This document shows, one piece after another, positions 10,705 to 22,924 of a stretch of 64,000 nt of DNA. The DNA is from Craterostigma plantagineum. Taxonomy: Eukaryota > Streptophyta > Magnoliopsida > Lamiales > Linderniaceae. The position numbers and the translations under genes are program-made. The notes beneath the pieces are model-generated. The model ran no database searches. It saw nothing but the letters and a program-made list of their open reading frames with translations, and had not been told where the DNA came from. Every line of letters begins with the position of its first letter. Within the stretch, counting starts at the first letter, position 1. The stretch covers positions 6,510,001 through 6,574,000 of the forward strand of contig JAPQWV010000001.1 in NCBI GenBank assembly GCA_027422505.1, read 5' to 3'.

Positions 10705-11209
10705 GCTGGAGATGAGCGAAGCCAACTTCGTATGGATCGTAAGGTTTCCCAAAGGAGACGAGAGTAAGCCCATCGACGTGTTGCCGAAAGGGTTTTTCGA
10801 GAGGGTCGGGGAAAGGGGTCGGGTCGTGGAGAAGTGGGCCCCACAGGCTAGGATCCTGAGCCATTCGAGCGTGGGCGGGTTTGTGAGCCACTGTGGTTGG
10901 AATTCTTTGATGGAGGGCTTGGAGTTTATGGTTCCTATCATAGCCATGCCCATGCATGTGGACCAGCCCCTGAATGCCAAGCTTGTGGTTGAGCTCGGCT
11001 ATGGGGTCGAGGTTCAGAGAGATGGTAAGGAAAGGCTTCAGAGGGAGGAGATTGCTAAGGTGATTAAAGAAGTGCTTTTCGGAGAAAAGGGTCGGGATTT
11101 GAGGGGGCGGGCGAAGAATTTGAGGGAGGAGGTGAGAGTGAAGAGTAGAGAAGAGTTTGAAGGAGTTGTGGATACTCTGGAACTACTTTGCCGTAAGAAG
11201 AGCTGTTAA

Positions 11210-12005
11210 GGGATATGATCACCAGGTGAAACTAGGGAAGATAAGGACAGATCTGCTGCTACACAGTATATACTTAAGCATAAGTGTTGCAGATAGTACG
11301 TAGATTATTTTTTTACAGCATTGCAGTTTTGTTTCGATATTGTGCGTATTTATGTGTTTATTGTGTGTTCATTGTAGTAAAGGTCGAATAAAAACAAATG
11401 TATTTGTTGCGAATCTTCGATTTGAGAGATGTGTTTGATCATTTTTCTTCGATCATTGAAAGCTAAAAGTTTTTTTTTTTTCATGGACAGGCATGATTCT
11501 TCAGCATATTTTAACATCCATCTAACACTCCCCAAAGATAGGACGGTTTTAATTCGAACTATTATTTCTCGTACTCAATGATATTTTTCTCTTGAATAAT
11601 GGAAGTAAAACACGTGGCTCAGCTCATGTCCCAACGGTTATTGGAGTTTTGCTGAACAATGCTGAACGCAGTCTCAATCAAATAATGTCGTTTTTCAATC
11701 TGATTAATTTTGTCTGTGTACCTTGAATTCTAGAAAAAGATATCACATCCATGACTTAATCTCACATGAATCACGTGGCCAAATCACATTCTTCATTTTT
11801 ACTGTCGAATGTATCCCATCAAATTATATCCTAATCCCCAAACTCCGGTAAGTTCAATTAGTAATGCTGAAACTCACTATCTACAAACTGAGAAAATCCC
11901 AAATTCCAGCGACACTAATCCTCCTAGTATGTGTTATTCATCTAAGGCCACCATCTAAAATCAGTGAGTCTAAGTAGAATAAAATAACTACTACAATTTC
12001 ATGAT
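11210..12005. other. UGT-A 3' flank and spacer
   Basis: AATAAA occurs at 11387-11392. No other supported feature; AT-rich with no convincing ORF. Confidence 0.4.
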
Positions 12006-12353
12006 CGGGCAATTAAGTTTCAGGCCCCAACATAAGTTTCATTTAGTTCTCAAGTCCCTGTTAGAAAATTTTTAGTTTTAAGGACCCAATACACTCAAGT
12101 GTTTTTCAGTACCACTTCATGGACCTGTAGTACCACTTCATGGACCAGCAGTACCACGTCATGGTTTCCAGTACAAATTCATCGTTCTGCAGTAACACAA
12201 AACGATAGTCCGATACCAGTTCATATTATAACACTTGCGTAGGTCCTTATCTATAAATTTTATAAAAATCGGATCCTTAACCCTAAAAATTTTCTGACAG
12301 GGGCCTGAATCCAAACTTAAAACATCATTTGGGGCCTAAAACTTAATTATACC
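12006..12353. mobile_element. MULE-type MITE with long inverted repeats
   Basis: A 348-bp element flanked by the 9-bp direct repeat TTTCATGAT (11997-12005 and 12354-12362), the Mutator-type duplication length. The arms match in inverted orientation over ~85 bp with gaps (AATTAAGTTTCAGGCCCCA against AATTAAGTTTTAGGCCCCA, then GAAAATTTTTAG). The centre holds an imperfect minisatellite of AGTACCACTTCATGGACC units (about 12108-12200). Non-coding. Confidence 0.8.
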
Positions 12354-13130
12354 TTTCATGATACTTTTTAGGTAGATGAGGATCAAAATGGGAGGGATAG
12401 AACCTACTATACTAACTACTAACTAAGACAACCAATGATCCTTTCTTACTCGAATCTTATCAACATAAGACCACACAAGTCCCATCCTCGAGAAACAAAT
12501 CCAACACTCAATGATCAAATCACACACAAAAACGGACGATAAAACCAAAACCTCCCACAGCTCATAATAACAGATGCAACACACAATAAGTCACAGTTAT
12601 GGATTCAGAAATAAGAGGACTTACCGTTGTGATGTTCCCATGGCTGGCGCACGGCCACCTCATTCCCTTTCTCGAGCTCGCCGAGAGACTCTCAGAAAGA
12701 AACTTCAGCTGCTACATATGCTCGACGAAGGCAATCCTCGACTCCATCATCCACGAAAGAATCGCGGGAAATATCAAAACCGTCGAACTTCGCCTGCCGA
12801 CTTGTCGAAAACTTCCCGACCCTCAGCACCACACGGCAAAGGAACTGTCATTCCACCTCCACAAGGCGCTCGGAAAGGCCCTAGAAACGTCCAAGGAAGA
12901 ATTTTCGGGAATTTTAAAGAATCTCAAGCCCGACCTACTAATCCACGACGTTGTGGTACCGTGGGCTGGATCGGTGGCTAAGAGGTCGAACGTAGCCACG
13001 GTTCGCTTCAACACCTCTGGCGCAGCAATGCTGTCTTACTTCGTCCACTTGGGGCGTTACCCAGGGGAAGAATACCCTTTTCCTGCAATAAAACTGACCG
13101 AGTTTCAGTTGTCTGTGTTCTTATCTAATA

Positions 13131-13335
13131 TGTTAGGAAATGGACGCCTCTCGAACGAGGATTCAATGTATTTTCTGTATATGCTAGAATTAGGAATCGA
13201 ATTGAGCTATTTGGAGCTCAATCGAACCAATTAAAGCACCCAACACACACACTCTAACAAACAGATTTACGTGGTTCGGCCTCGTCTTTAGGCCTACTCC
13301 ACGGATCAACCGAGCCTCCTTGCTTATTGACCACA
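13131..13335 (-). repeat. LTR 1 (truncated)
   Basis: Starts TGTTAGGAAATGG at the UGT-B junction and follows the LTR for ~205 bp. Around CACAACAC (13331-13340) it jumps into gag sequence, so the rest of the LTR and most of the first internal region are deleted. Confidence 0.85.
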
Positions 13336-13834
13336 ACACAAAAGCAACAAGGCTTGATCCTCGTCCTTGATCTCTTCTCAACGTTTTGCAAATCCAACAC
13401 CAACTTTTGGAATGTGTTAATCTGCTCTTCAATGGCAGATTCTTCCACCATTTGGAACATCTAAAGAGCTTGCTTGAGGTAGAGCCTCCGTGCCAACGAT
13501 TTGGTCATGTATAGTGCTTCCAACTTCTTCCATAGCTCCTCCGCCGAGGTCCGAAGCCACCTTACGAAGCACACTATCCGAGAGGCAGAGGATGATGGCC
13601 AAGAACGCCTTCTCCTCGATCTTCTTCTTTTGAGCCGCGGTTAAGGTCGATGGCTCCATTTCGGCATCCGGTTTCAAGGCTTCCTCCAAACCTTTCTCCA
13701 CGAGCACGGCCTTCATTTTGAGCTTCCACAGCCCAAAATCGTTAGCCCCATTGAACACCTCCATTTCAAGCTTGGTCATTGTGGCCATTTCTCCTGGGAA
13801 TCGAGCTCCTTCGATCCACGCACACCGCACCACT
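13336..13834 (-). pseudogene. Internal region 1 (truncated): gag 5' fragment and PBS-like site
   Basis: Holds only the gag N-terminal frame (MATMTK start at 13788, running to 13429) and the PBS-like stretch next to LTR 2. The gag 3' part, protease and downstream segment are gone. Confidence 0.8.
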
Positions 13835-14621
13835 TGTTCGGAAATAGACGCCTCTCGAACGAGGATTCAACGTACTTTCAGTATATGCTAGAGTTAGGAA
13901 TTGAATTGAGCTATTTGGAGCTCAATCGAACCAATTAAAGCACCAAACACAAACACTCTAACAAACAGATTTACGTGGTTCGGCCTCGTCTTTAGGCCTA
14001 CTCCACGGATCAACTGAGCCTCCTTTCTTATTGATCAATCACAACACGAAAGTTATAGTATGCCGTGCCCTCTACACTTTTCGAGTTTACACCTCACCGT
14101 GATTCTCACTCTATAAGAAACTATGGACTAGCAAATATGCTAGCTCGAAATAGGCTTTCTGATATTTAAAGAGCTGAAACATGAACTGCACATGTCGCGC
14201 GTTTAATCTTCACCGTCTATCTGATCTGATCCAACGTCCCATGGAATGCCACGTCGCACTATGCTTTCTCGCATGTTCAAGCAGAAATCGCGTGACGCCT
14301 CTATTAGTGAACTGGTGCGTTTACTATCATCCGTTGGATCTTCATCTAACGGTCTAAACTCGTCATCTGCGCGATCTATCTCCATTCCATCTGCACCGTC
14401 GATCCTTTTCCCGCGCCATCCTACGAAACGCATTCAATCTCCAGTCTTCAAATCCTGGCCCTCAGATCTGGCGCGTAACGATCGGACGGTGGCTGTAAGT
14501 CGCGACCTCAGCACCTCAGCTCTTTATCATTCCAGCTTCAGCTCTACCCAGTTTCGACCGGCCATGTTCAGCGGCTATTTCCGGCGACCTACGGCGAGTT
14601 TTCGACTCGCCATTCTCGACA
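13835..14621 (-). repeat. LTR 2
   Basis: 787 bp, TGTTCGG...CTCGACA on the plus strand. Diagnostic variants are TCTATCTGATCTG and GGTGCGTTTAC, unlike the later LTRs. Confidence 0.92.
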
Positions 14622-16599
14622 AACTCCACCTCGAGACGGCAAACTCGCGAACCCAACTCCCGGAATCTTCATCTCAGCCCAACTGTGCCCCGAAAGCCGC
14701 CCCAAACTTCACCAAAAAACCAGCCCCGACTCTGTTTCAGTTTCGAGAATCACACTTGCCGAGCTTCGAAACCCCCTCAAAGCTCCACCTCGATCAATAC
14801 GCTCTTGCTCGGTTGATCAACCAGCTCCCCTAGGAGCTGCGAGCCTCAAGAGTGAACTTGCCGACCCCAAGTAGGATTGAAATTTCCCACTTGGAATCGA
14901 CTCGATACTTTGAGCTCATTTCTTCCGTTCGGCTTGAAGAATCCTCCACCCTAGCCTCTTGAGCTACCTCATGAACTCTTCCCCAGCTAGGAATCACCTT
15001 CTTCTTGCCCGTTCTCGCAGCCGAGACCTCAGCTGCTCGAAAATCTGCAAAACAGACATCATCAGTTTTCTCAGAAACTTTGGTTTTCTCCGAAGTTTGC
15101 TCCGAGTTTTCTCCGTCTTCCTCCCCGTTTCCTGAGCTGTTCGCCACCTCAAGATCTTCCTTGCCATGTGGTCTTGAGGTTCCTTCATCCCGTGGCACGA
15201 ACAACTCCATCTCGGGCTCGGAAATCGCGTCGGAAAACCCTGTCTCGAACTGCCTCAGCTTCAGTAGCAGTTTTCAAAATTCCAGCCGCGAGCTTCACTT
15301 TTGGGCCGACTGTTCTACCTCTTCCCGAGCTTTCTGGGGCACCTCTCCCACACCATTAGGACCACCATACTCCCTAGTTTGCTGTTGTGCCTTTGCCTCC
15401 ACAGAGCATCCCTCGAGCACGTAGATACAGCGTCATCTTCGGCCTGACAGAATCAGCCTACCTTGCCTTTTGACTAGAATCTTCCCGGCTGCGATTTGCG
15501 TGTTGAATCCTCTCCTATCCAAAGCTCCGATGGATATAAGGTTCCTCCTCAACTCAGTGACATACCTAACATCTTTGAGGACACTCAACACCCTATTAGC
15601 AAGCCTCATTCTAATCGAACCATAACCATAAATTTCGAAACTTTTACCATCACCTACCTTAACCGTTTTACCTCTTAGCTCCTTGAAGTCATGCAACCAC
15701 TCTCTCTTGCATGTTATATGGAAGCTAGAGCCTGAGTCTAGGATCCATTCTTCCCTCCTCTCCACCTCGGAAATGGCTAACACCTCGGCATACTCAAAGC
15801 CATCATCGACATGGCTAGTTTGGTTGGAACTTCCCCGAATCTGCAAGTCTTGAAATGACCCACCTCATTGCAATTGAAGCACCTCTTAGGCTCAGCAACC
15901 TCCTTCCCCTTGCTCTTCTTCCACCTTGGATTGGATTTATGTTGCACATTCAACATTTCGGCCGAGTTCAGTTCAAGTTTTGGCACCAACCTTGTATTGA
16001 GCTGCTTTGTGCTTAGGGCTGCCATCACATCTTCCATGCTAAGCTTCTCCCTTCCGTATAGAAGTGCCTCCTTGAAGTAGTCATGGCTTTTGGGCAGAGA
16101 ACACAAAAGCAACAAGGCTTGATCCTCGTCCTTGATCTCTTCTCAACGTTTTGCAAATCCAACACCAACTTTTGGAATGTGTTAATCTGCTCTTCAATGG
16201 CAGATTCTTCCACCATTTGGAACCTCTAAAGAGCTTGCTTGAGGTAGAGCCTCCGTGCCAACGATTTGGTCATGTATAGTGCTTCCAACTTCTTCCATAG
16301 CTCCTCCGCCGAGGTCTGAAGCCACCTTACGAAGCACACTATCCGAGAGGCAGAGGATGATGGCCAAGAACGCCTTCTCCTTGATCTTCTTCTTTTGAGC
16401 CGCGGTTAAGGTCGATGGCTCCATTTCGGCATCCGGTTTCAAGGCTTCCTCCAAGCCTTTCTCCACGAGCACAGCCTTCATTTTGAGCTTCCACAGCTCA
16501 AAATCGTTAGCCCCATTGAACAGCTCCATTTCGAACTTGGTCATCGTGGCCATTTCTCCTGGGAATCGAGCTCCTTCGATCCACGCTCACCGCACCACT
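14622..16599 (-). pseudogene. Internal region 2: gag, zinc knuckle, protease; all frames broken
   Basis: Read on the minus strand. Gag starts with MATMTKFEMELFNGANDF at 16553 and closes at 16194 after a frameshift. A second gag segment (VMAALSTKQLNT) and the knuckle start CFNCNEVGHFK lie in 15777-16115. The protease frame, 15433-15846, contains EEWILDSGSSFHIT (catalytic DSG) and ends shortly after a GAG-pre-integrase-like stretch. A 13-bp deletion at about 15852 removes the last knuckle Cys. A Glu/Ser-rich 126-aa frame of unknown role (14830-15210) fills the end near LTR 2. The same plan applies to all later units. Confidence 0.88.
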
Positions 16600-17387
16600 T
16601 GTTCGGAAATGGACGCCTCTCAAACGAGGATTCAATGTATTTTCAGTATATGCTAGAGTTAGGAATTGAATTGAGCTATTTGGAGCTCAATCGAACCAAT
16701 TAAAGCACCAAACACACACACTCTAACAAACAGATTTACGTGGTTCGGCCTCGTCTTTAGGCCTACTCCACGGATCAACCGAGCCTCCTTTCTTATTGAT
16801 CAATCACAACACGAAAGTTATAGTATGCCGTGCCCTCTACACTTTTCGTGTTTACACCTCACTGTGATTCTCACTCTATAAGAAACTATGGACTCGCAAA
16901 GATGAAAGCTCGAAATAGGCATTCTGATATTTAAAGAGCTGAAACATGAACTGCACATGTCGCGCGTTTAATTTTCACCGTCCATCAGATTTGATCCAAC
17001 GTCCCATGGAATGCCACGTCGCACTATGCTTTCTCGCATGTTCAAGCAGAAATCGCGTGACGCCTCTATTAGTGAACTGGCGCGTTTACTATCATCCGTT
17101 GGATCTTCATCTAACGGTCTAAACTCGTCATCTGCGCGATCTATCTCCATTCCATCTGCACCGTCGATCCTTTTCCCGCACCATCCTACGAACCGCATTC
17201 AATCTCCAGTCTTCAAATCCTGGCCCTCAGATCTGGCGCGCAACGATCGGACGGTGGCTGTAAGTCGCGACCTCAGCACCTCAGCTCTTTTATCATTCCA
17301 GCTTCAGCTCAACCCAGTTTCGACCGGCCATGTTCAGCGGCTATTTCCGGCGACCTACGGCGAGTTTTCGACTCGCCATTCTCGACA
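16600..17387 (-). repeat. LTR 3
   Basis: 788 bp. It shares CAAACGAGG and TCCATCAGATTTG with LTR 4, pairing these two. Confidence 0.92.
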
Positions 17388-19359
17388 AACTCCACCTCGA
17401 GACGGCAAACTCGCGAACCCAACTCCCGGAATCTTCATCTCAGCCCCACTGCGCCCCGAAAACCGCACCAAACTTCACCAAAAAACCAGCCCCGACTCTG
17501 TTTCAGTTTCAAGAATCACACTTGCCGAGCTTCGAAACCCCCTCAAAGCTCCACCTCGATCAATACGCTCTTGCTCGGTTGATCAACCAGCTCCCCTAGG
17601 AGCTGCGAGCCTCAAGAGTGAACTTGCCGACCCCAAGTAGGATTGAAATTTCCCACTTGGAATCGACTCGATACTTTGAGCTCATTTCTTCCGTTCGGCT
17701 TGAAGAACCCTCCACCCTAGCCTCTTGAGCTACCTCATGAACTCTTCCCCAGCTAGGAATCACCTTCTCTTGCCCTTTCTCACAGCCGAGACCTCAGCTG
17801 CTCGAAAATCTGCAAAACAGACATCATCAGTTTTCTCAGAAACTTTGGTTTTCTCCGAAGTTTGCTCCGAGTTTTCTCCGTCTTCCTCCCCGTTTCCGGT
17901 GCTGTTCTCCACCTCAAGATCTTCCTTGCCATGTGGTCTTGAGGTTCCTTCATCCCGTGGCACGAACAACTCCATCTCGGGCTCGGAAATTGCGTCGCAA
18001 AACCCTGTCTCGAACTGCCTCAGCTTCAGTAGCAGTTTTCAAAATTCCAGCCGCGAGCTTCACTTTTGGGCCGACTGTTCTACCTCTTCCCGAGCTTTCT
18101 GGGGCACCTCTCCCACACCATTAGGACCACCATACTCCCTAGTTTGATGTTGTGCCTTTGCCTCCACAGAGCATCCCTCGAGCACGTAGATACAGCGTCA
18201 TCTTCGGCCTGACAGAATCAGCCTACCTTGCCTTTTGACTAGAATCTTCCCGGCTGCGATTTGCGTGTTGAATCCTCTCCTATCCAAAGCTCCGATGGAT
18301 ATAAGGTTCCTCCTCAACTCAGTGACATACCTAACATCTTTGAGGACACTCAACACCCCATTAGCAAGCCTCATTCTAATCGAACCATAGCCATATATTT
18401 CGAAACTTTTACCATCACCTACCTTAACCGTTTTACCTCTTAGCTCCTTGAAGTCATGCAACCACTCTCTCTTGCATGTTATATGGAAGCTAGAGCCTGA
18501 GTCTAGGATCCATTCTTCCCTCCTCTCCTCCTCGGAAATGGCTAACACCTCGGCATACTCAAAGCCATCATCGACATGGCTAGTTTGGTTGGAACTTCCC
18601 CGAATCTGCAACTCTTGAAATGACCCACCTCATTGCAATTGAAGCACCTCTTAGGCTCAGCAACCTCCTTCCCCTTGCTCTTCTTCCACCTTGGATTGGA
18701 TTTATGTTGCACATTCAACGGCAGAGTTCAGTTCAAGTTTTGGCACCAACCTTGTATTGAGCTGCTTTGTGCTTAGGGCTGCCATCACATCTTCCATGCT
18801 AAGCTTCTCCCTTCCGTATAGAAGTGCCTCCTTGAAGTAGTCATGGCTTTTGGGCAGAGAACACAAAAGTAACAAGGCTTGATCCTCGTCCTTGATCTCT
18901 TCTCAACGTTTTGCTAATCCAACACCAACTTTTGGAATGTGTTAATCTGCTCTTCAATGGCAGATTCTTCCACCATTTGGAACCTCTAAAGAGCTTGCTT
19001 GAGGTAGAGCCTCCGTGCCAACGATTTGGTCATGTATAGTGCTTCCAACTTCTTCCATAGCTCCTCCGCCGAGGTCCGAAGCCACCTTACGAAGCACACT
19101 ATCCGAGAGGCAGAGGATGATGGCCAAGAACGCCTTCTCCTTGATCTTCTTCTTTTGAGCCGCGGTTAAGGTCGATGGCTCCATTTCGGCATCCGGTTTC
19201 AAGGCTTCCTCGAAGCCTTTCTCCACGAGCACAGCCTTCATTTTGAGCTTCCACAGCCCAAAATCGTTAGCCCCATTGAACACCTCCATTTCGAGCTTGG
19301 TCATCGTGGCCATTTCTCCTGGGAATCGAGCTCCTTCGATCCACGCTCACCGCACCACT
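17388..19359 (-). pseudogene. Internal region 3: gag-protease remnant
   Basis: Gag start at 19313 and protease frame 18198-18611. Like region 2 it has the 13-bp zinc-knuckle deletion (about 18611). A small extra deletion/rearrangement at about 18719 removes part of the conserved AACATTTCGGCC segment. The Glu/Ser-rich frame is shortened (17760-17975). Confidence 0.88.
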
Positions 19360-20147
19360 TGTTCGGAAATGGACGTCTCTCAAACGAGGATTCAATGTAT
19401 TTTCAGTATATGCTAGAGTTAGGAATTGAATTGAGCTATTTGGAGCTCAATCGAACCAATTAAAGCACCAAACACACACACTCTAACAAACAGATTTACG
19501 TGGTTCGGCCTCGCCTTTAGGCCTACTCCACGGATCAACCGAGCCTCCTTTCTTATTGATCAATCACAACACGAAAGTTATAGTATGCCGTGCCCTCTAC
19601 ACTTTTCGTGTTTACACCTCACTGTGATTCTCACTCTATAAGAAACTATGGACTCGCAAAGATGAAAGCTCGAAATAGGCATTCTGATATTTAAAGAGCT
19701 GAAACATGAACTGCACATGTCGCGCGTTTAATTTTCACCGTCCATCAGATTTGATCCAACGTCCCATGGAATGCCACGTCGCACTATGCTTTCTCGCATG
19801 TTCAAGCAGAAATCGCGTGACGCCTCTATTAGTGAACTGGCGCGTTTACTATCATCCGTTGGATCTTCATCTAACGGTCTAAACTCGTCATCTGCGCGAT
19901 CTATCTCCATTCCATCTGCACCGTCGATCCTTTTCCCGCACCATCCTACGAACCGCATTCAATCTCCAGTCTTCAAATCCTGGCCCTCAGATCTGGCGCG
20001 CAACGATCGGACGGTGGCTGTAAGTCGCGACCTCAGCACCTCAGCTCTTTTATCATTCCAGCTTCAGCTCAACCCAGTTTCGACCGGCCATGTTCAGCGG
20101 CTATTTCCGGCGACCTACGGCGAGTTTTCGACTCGCCATTCTCGACA
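19360..20147 (-). repeat. LTR 4
   Basis: 788 bp, closest to LTR 3 by shared variants. Confidence 0.92.
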
Positions 20148-22135
20148 AACTCCACCTCGAGACGGCAACTCGCGAACCCAACTCCCGGAATCTTCATCTC
20201 AGCCCCACTGCGCCCCGAAAACCGCACCAAACTTCACCAAAAAACCAGCCCCGACTCTGTTTCAGTTTCGAGAATCACACTTGCCGAGCTTCGAAACCCC
20301 CTCAAAGCTCCACGTCGATCAATACGCTCTTGCTCGGTTGATCAACCAGCTCCCCTAGGAGCTGCGAGCCTCAAGAGTGAACTTGCTGACCCCAAGTAGG
20401 ATTGAAATTTCCCACTTGGAATCGACTCGATACTTTGAGCTCATTTCTTCCGTTCGGCTTGAAGAACCCTCCACCCTAGCCTCTTGAGCTACCTCATGAA
20501 CTCTTCCCCAGCTAGGAATCACCTTCTTCTTGCCCTTTCTCACAGCCGAGACCTCAGCTGCTCGAAAATCTGCAAAACAGACATCATCAGTTTTCTCAGA
20601 AACTTTGGTTTTCTCCGAAGTTTGCTCCGAGTTTTCTCCGTCTTCCTCCCCGTTTCCGGTGCTGTTCTCCACCTCAAGATCTTCCTTGCCATGTGGTCTT
20701 GAGGTTCCTTCATCCCGTGGCACGAACAACTCCATCTCGGGCTCGGAAATCGCATCGCAAAACCCTGTCTCGAACTGCCTCAGCTTCAGTAGCAGTTTTC
20801 AAATTCCAGCCGCGAGCTTCACTTTTGGGCCGACTGTTCTACCTCTTCCCAAGCTTTCTGGGGCACCTCTCCCACACCATTAGGACCACCATACTCCCTT
20901 GTTTGCTGTTGTGCCTTTGCCTCCACAGAGCATCCCTCGAGCACGTAGATACAGCGTCATCTTCGGCCTGACAGAATCAGCCTACCTTGCCTTTTGACTA
21001 GAATCTTCCCGGCTGCGATTTGCGTGTTGAATCCTCTCCTATCCAAAGCTCCGATGGATATAAGGTTCCTCCTCAACTCAGGGACATACCTAACATCTTT
21101 GAGGACACTCAACACCCCATTAGCAAGCCTCATTCTAATCGAACCATAGCCATATATTTCGAAACTTTTACCATCACCTACCTTAACCGTTTTACCTCTT
21201 AGCTCCTTGAAGTCATGCAACCACTCTCTCTTGCATGTTATATGGAAGCTAGAGCCTGAGTCTAGGATCCATTCTTCCCTCCTCTCCTCCTCGGAAATGG
21301 CTAACACCTCGGCATACTCAAAGCCATCATCGACATGGCTAGTTTGGTTGGAACTTCCCCGAATCTGCAACTTTGGGCAATTCCTCTTGAAATGACCCAC
21401 CTCATTGCAATTGAAGCACCTCTTAGGCTCAGCAACCTCCTTCCCCTTGCTCTTCTTCCACCTTGGATTGGATTATGTTGCACATTCAACATTTCGGCCG
21501 AGTTCAGTTCAAGTTTTGGCACCAACCTTGTATTGAGCTGCTTTGTGCTTAGGGCTGCCATCACATCTTCCATGCTAAGCTTCTCCCTTCCGTATAGAAG
21601 TGCCTCCTTGAAGTAGTCATGGCTTTTGGGCAGAGAACACAAAAGCAACAAGGCTTGATCCTCGTCCTTGATCTCTTCTCAACGTTTTGCAAATCCAACA
21701 CCAACTTTTGGAATGTGTTAATCTGCTCTTCAATGGCAGATTCTTCCACCATTTGGAACCTCTAAAGAGCTTGCTTGAGGTAGAGCCTCCGTGCCAACGA
21801 TTTGGTCATGTATAGTGCTTCCAACTTCTTCCATAGCTCCTCCGCCGAGGTCCGAAGCCACCTTACGAAGCACACTATCCGAGAGGCAGAGGATGATGGC
21901 CAAGAACGCCTTCTCCTTGATCTTCTTCTTTTGAGCCGCGGTTAAGGTCGATGGCTCCATTTCGGCATCCGGTTTCAAGGCTTCCTCCACACCTTTCTCC
22001 ACGAGCACGGCCTTCATTTTGAGCTTCCACAGCCCAAAATCGTTAGCCCCATTGAACACCTCCATTTCAAGCTTGGTCATCGTGGCCATTTCTCCTGGGA
22101 ATCGAGCTCCTTCGATCCACGCTCACCGCACCACT
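20148..22135 (-). pseudogene. Internal region 4: gag-protease remnant
   Basis: Gag start at 22089, second gag frame 21301-21651, protease frame 20957-21400 with an intact knuckle end (GHFKRNC). It carries the 1-bp deletion at about 21473 (GGATTATG instead of GGATTTATG) that marks regions 4 to 9. Confidence 0.88.
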
Positions 22136-22924
22136 TGTTCGGAAATGGACGCCTCTCGAACGAGGATTTAACGTATTTTCAGTATATGCTAGAGTTAGGA
22201 AACGAATTGAGCTATTTGGAGCTCAATCGAACCAATTAAAGCACCAAACACACACACTCTAACAAACAGATTTACGTGGTTCGGCCTCATCTTTAGGCCT
22301 ACTCCACGGATCAACCGAGCCTCCTTTCTTATTGATCAATCACAAACACGAAAGTTATAGTATGCCGTGCCCTCTACACTTTTCGTGTTTACACCTCACT
22401 GTGATTCTCACTCTATAAGAAACTATGGACTCGCAAAGATGAAAGCTCGAAATAGGCATTCTGATATTTAAAGAGCTGAAACATGAACTACACATGTCGC
22501 GCGTTTAATTTTCACCGTCCATCAGATCTGATCCAACGTCCCATGGAATGCCACGTCGCACTATGCTTTCTCGCATGTTCAAGCAGAAATCGCGTGACGC
22601 CTCTATTAGTGAACTGGCGCGTTTACTATCATCCGTTGGATCTTCATCTAACGGTCTAAACTCGTCATCTGCGCAATCTATCTCCATTCCATCTGCACCG
22701 TCGATCCTTTTCCCGCACCATCCTACGAACCGCATTCAATCTCCAGTCTTCAAATCCTGGCCCTCAGATCTGGCGCGCAACGATCGGACGGTGGCTGTAA
22801 GTCGCGACCTCAGCACCTCAGCTCTTTTATCATTCCAGCTTCAGCTCAACCCAGTTTCGACCGGCCATGTTCAGCGGCTATTTCCGGCGACCTACGGCGA
22901 GTTTTCGACTCGCCATTCTCGACA
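22136..22924 (-). repeat. LTR 5
   Basis: 789 bp. GAGGATTTAACG, CCTCATCTTT and GAACTACACATG are shared with LTR 8. Confidence 0.92.

Larger units (their letters stand above)
8869..11209 (+). pseudogene. UGT-A: UGT94-like UDP-glycosyltransferase pseudogene, interrupted by a hAT element
   Basis: The family transfers a sugar from a UDP-sugar to a small molecule, usually extending a sugar already on a flavonoid, lignan or terpenoid, in the cytosol. Excluding the insertion, the gene would encode about 459 residues, normal for group-A UGTs. Visible are PWPAHGH with the catalytic His at residue 20, FLELAKKL, LIHD, EYPFPAMKLTEF, VLVSFGSEYFL, and a complete 44-residue PSPG box (WAPQ...HCGWNS...DQ) in 10833-10964. 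Lesions: a ~38-bp deletion relative to UGT-B just after LIHDV (about 9222), which shifts the frame, and a 991-bp hAT element at 9714-10704. Removing the element with one target copy restores the local frame (AYGLE to MSEANF). AATAAA at 11387 is a possible poly(A) signal. UGT-B lies in tandem downstream. Confidence 0.9.
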
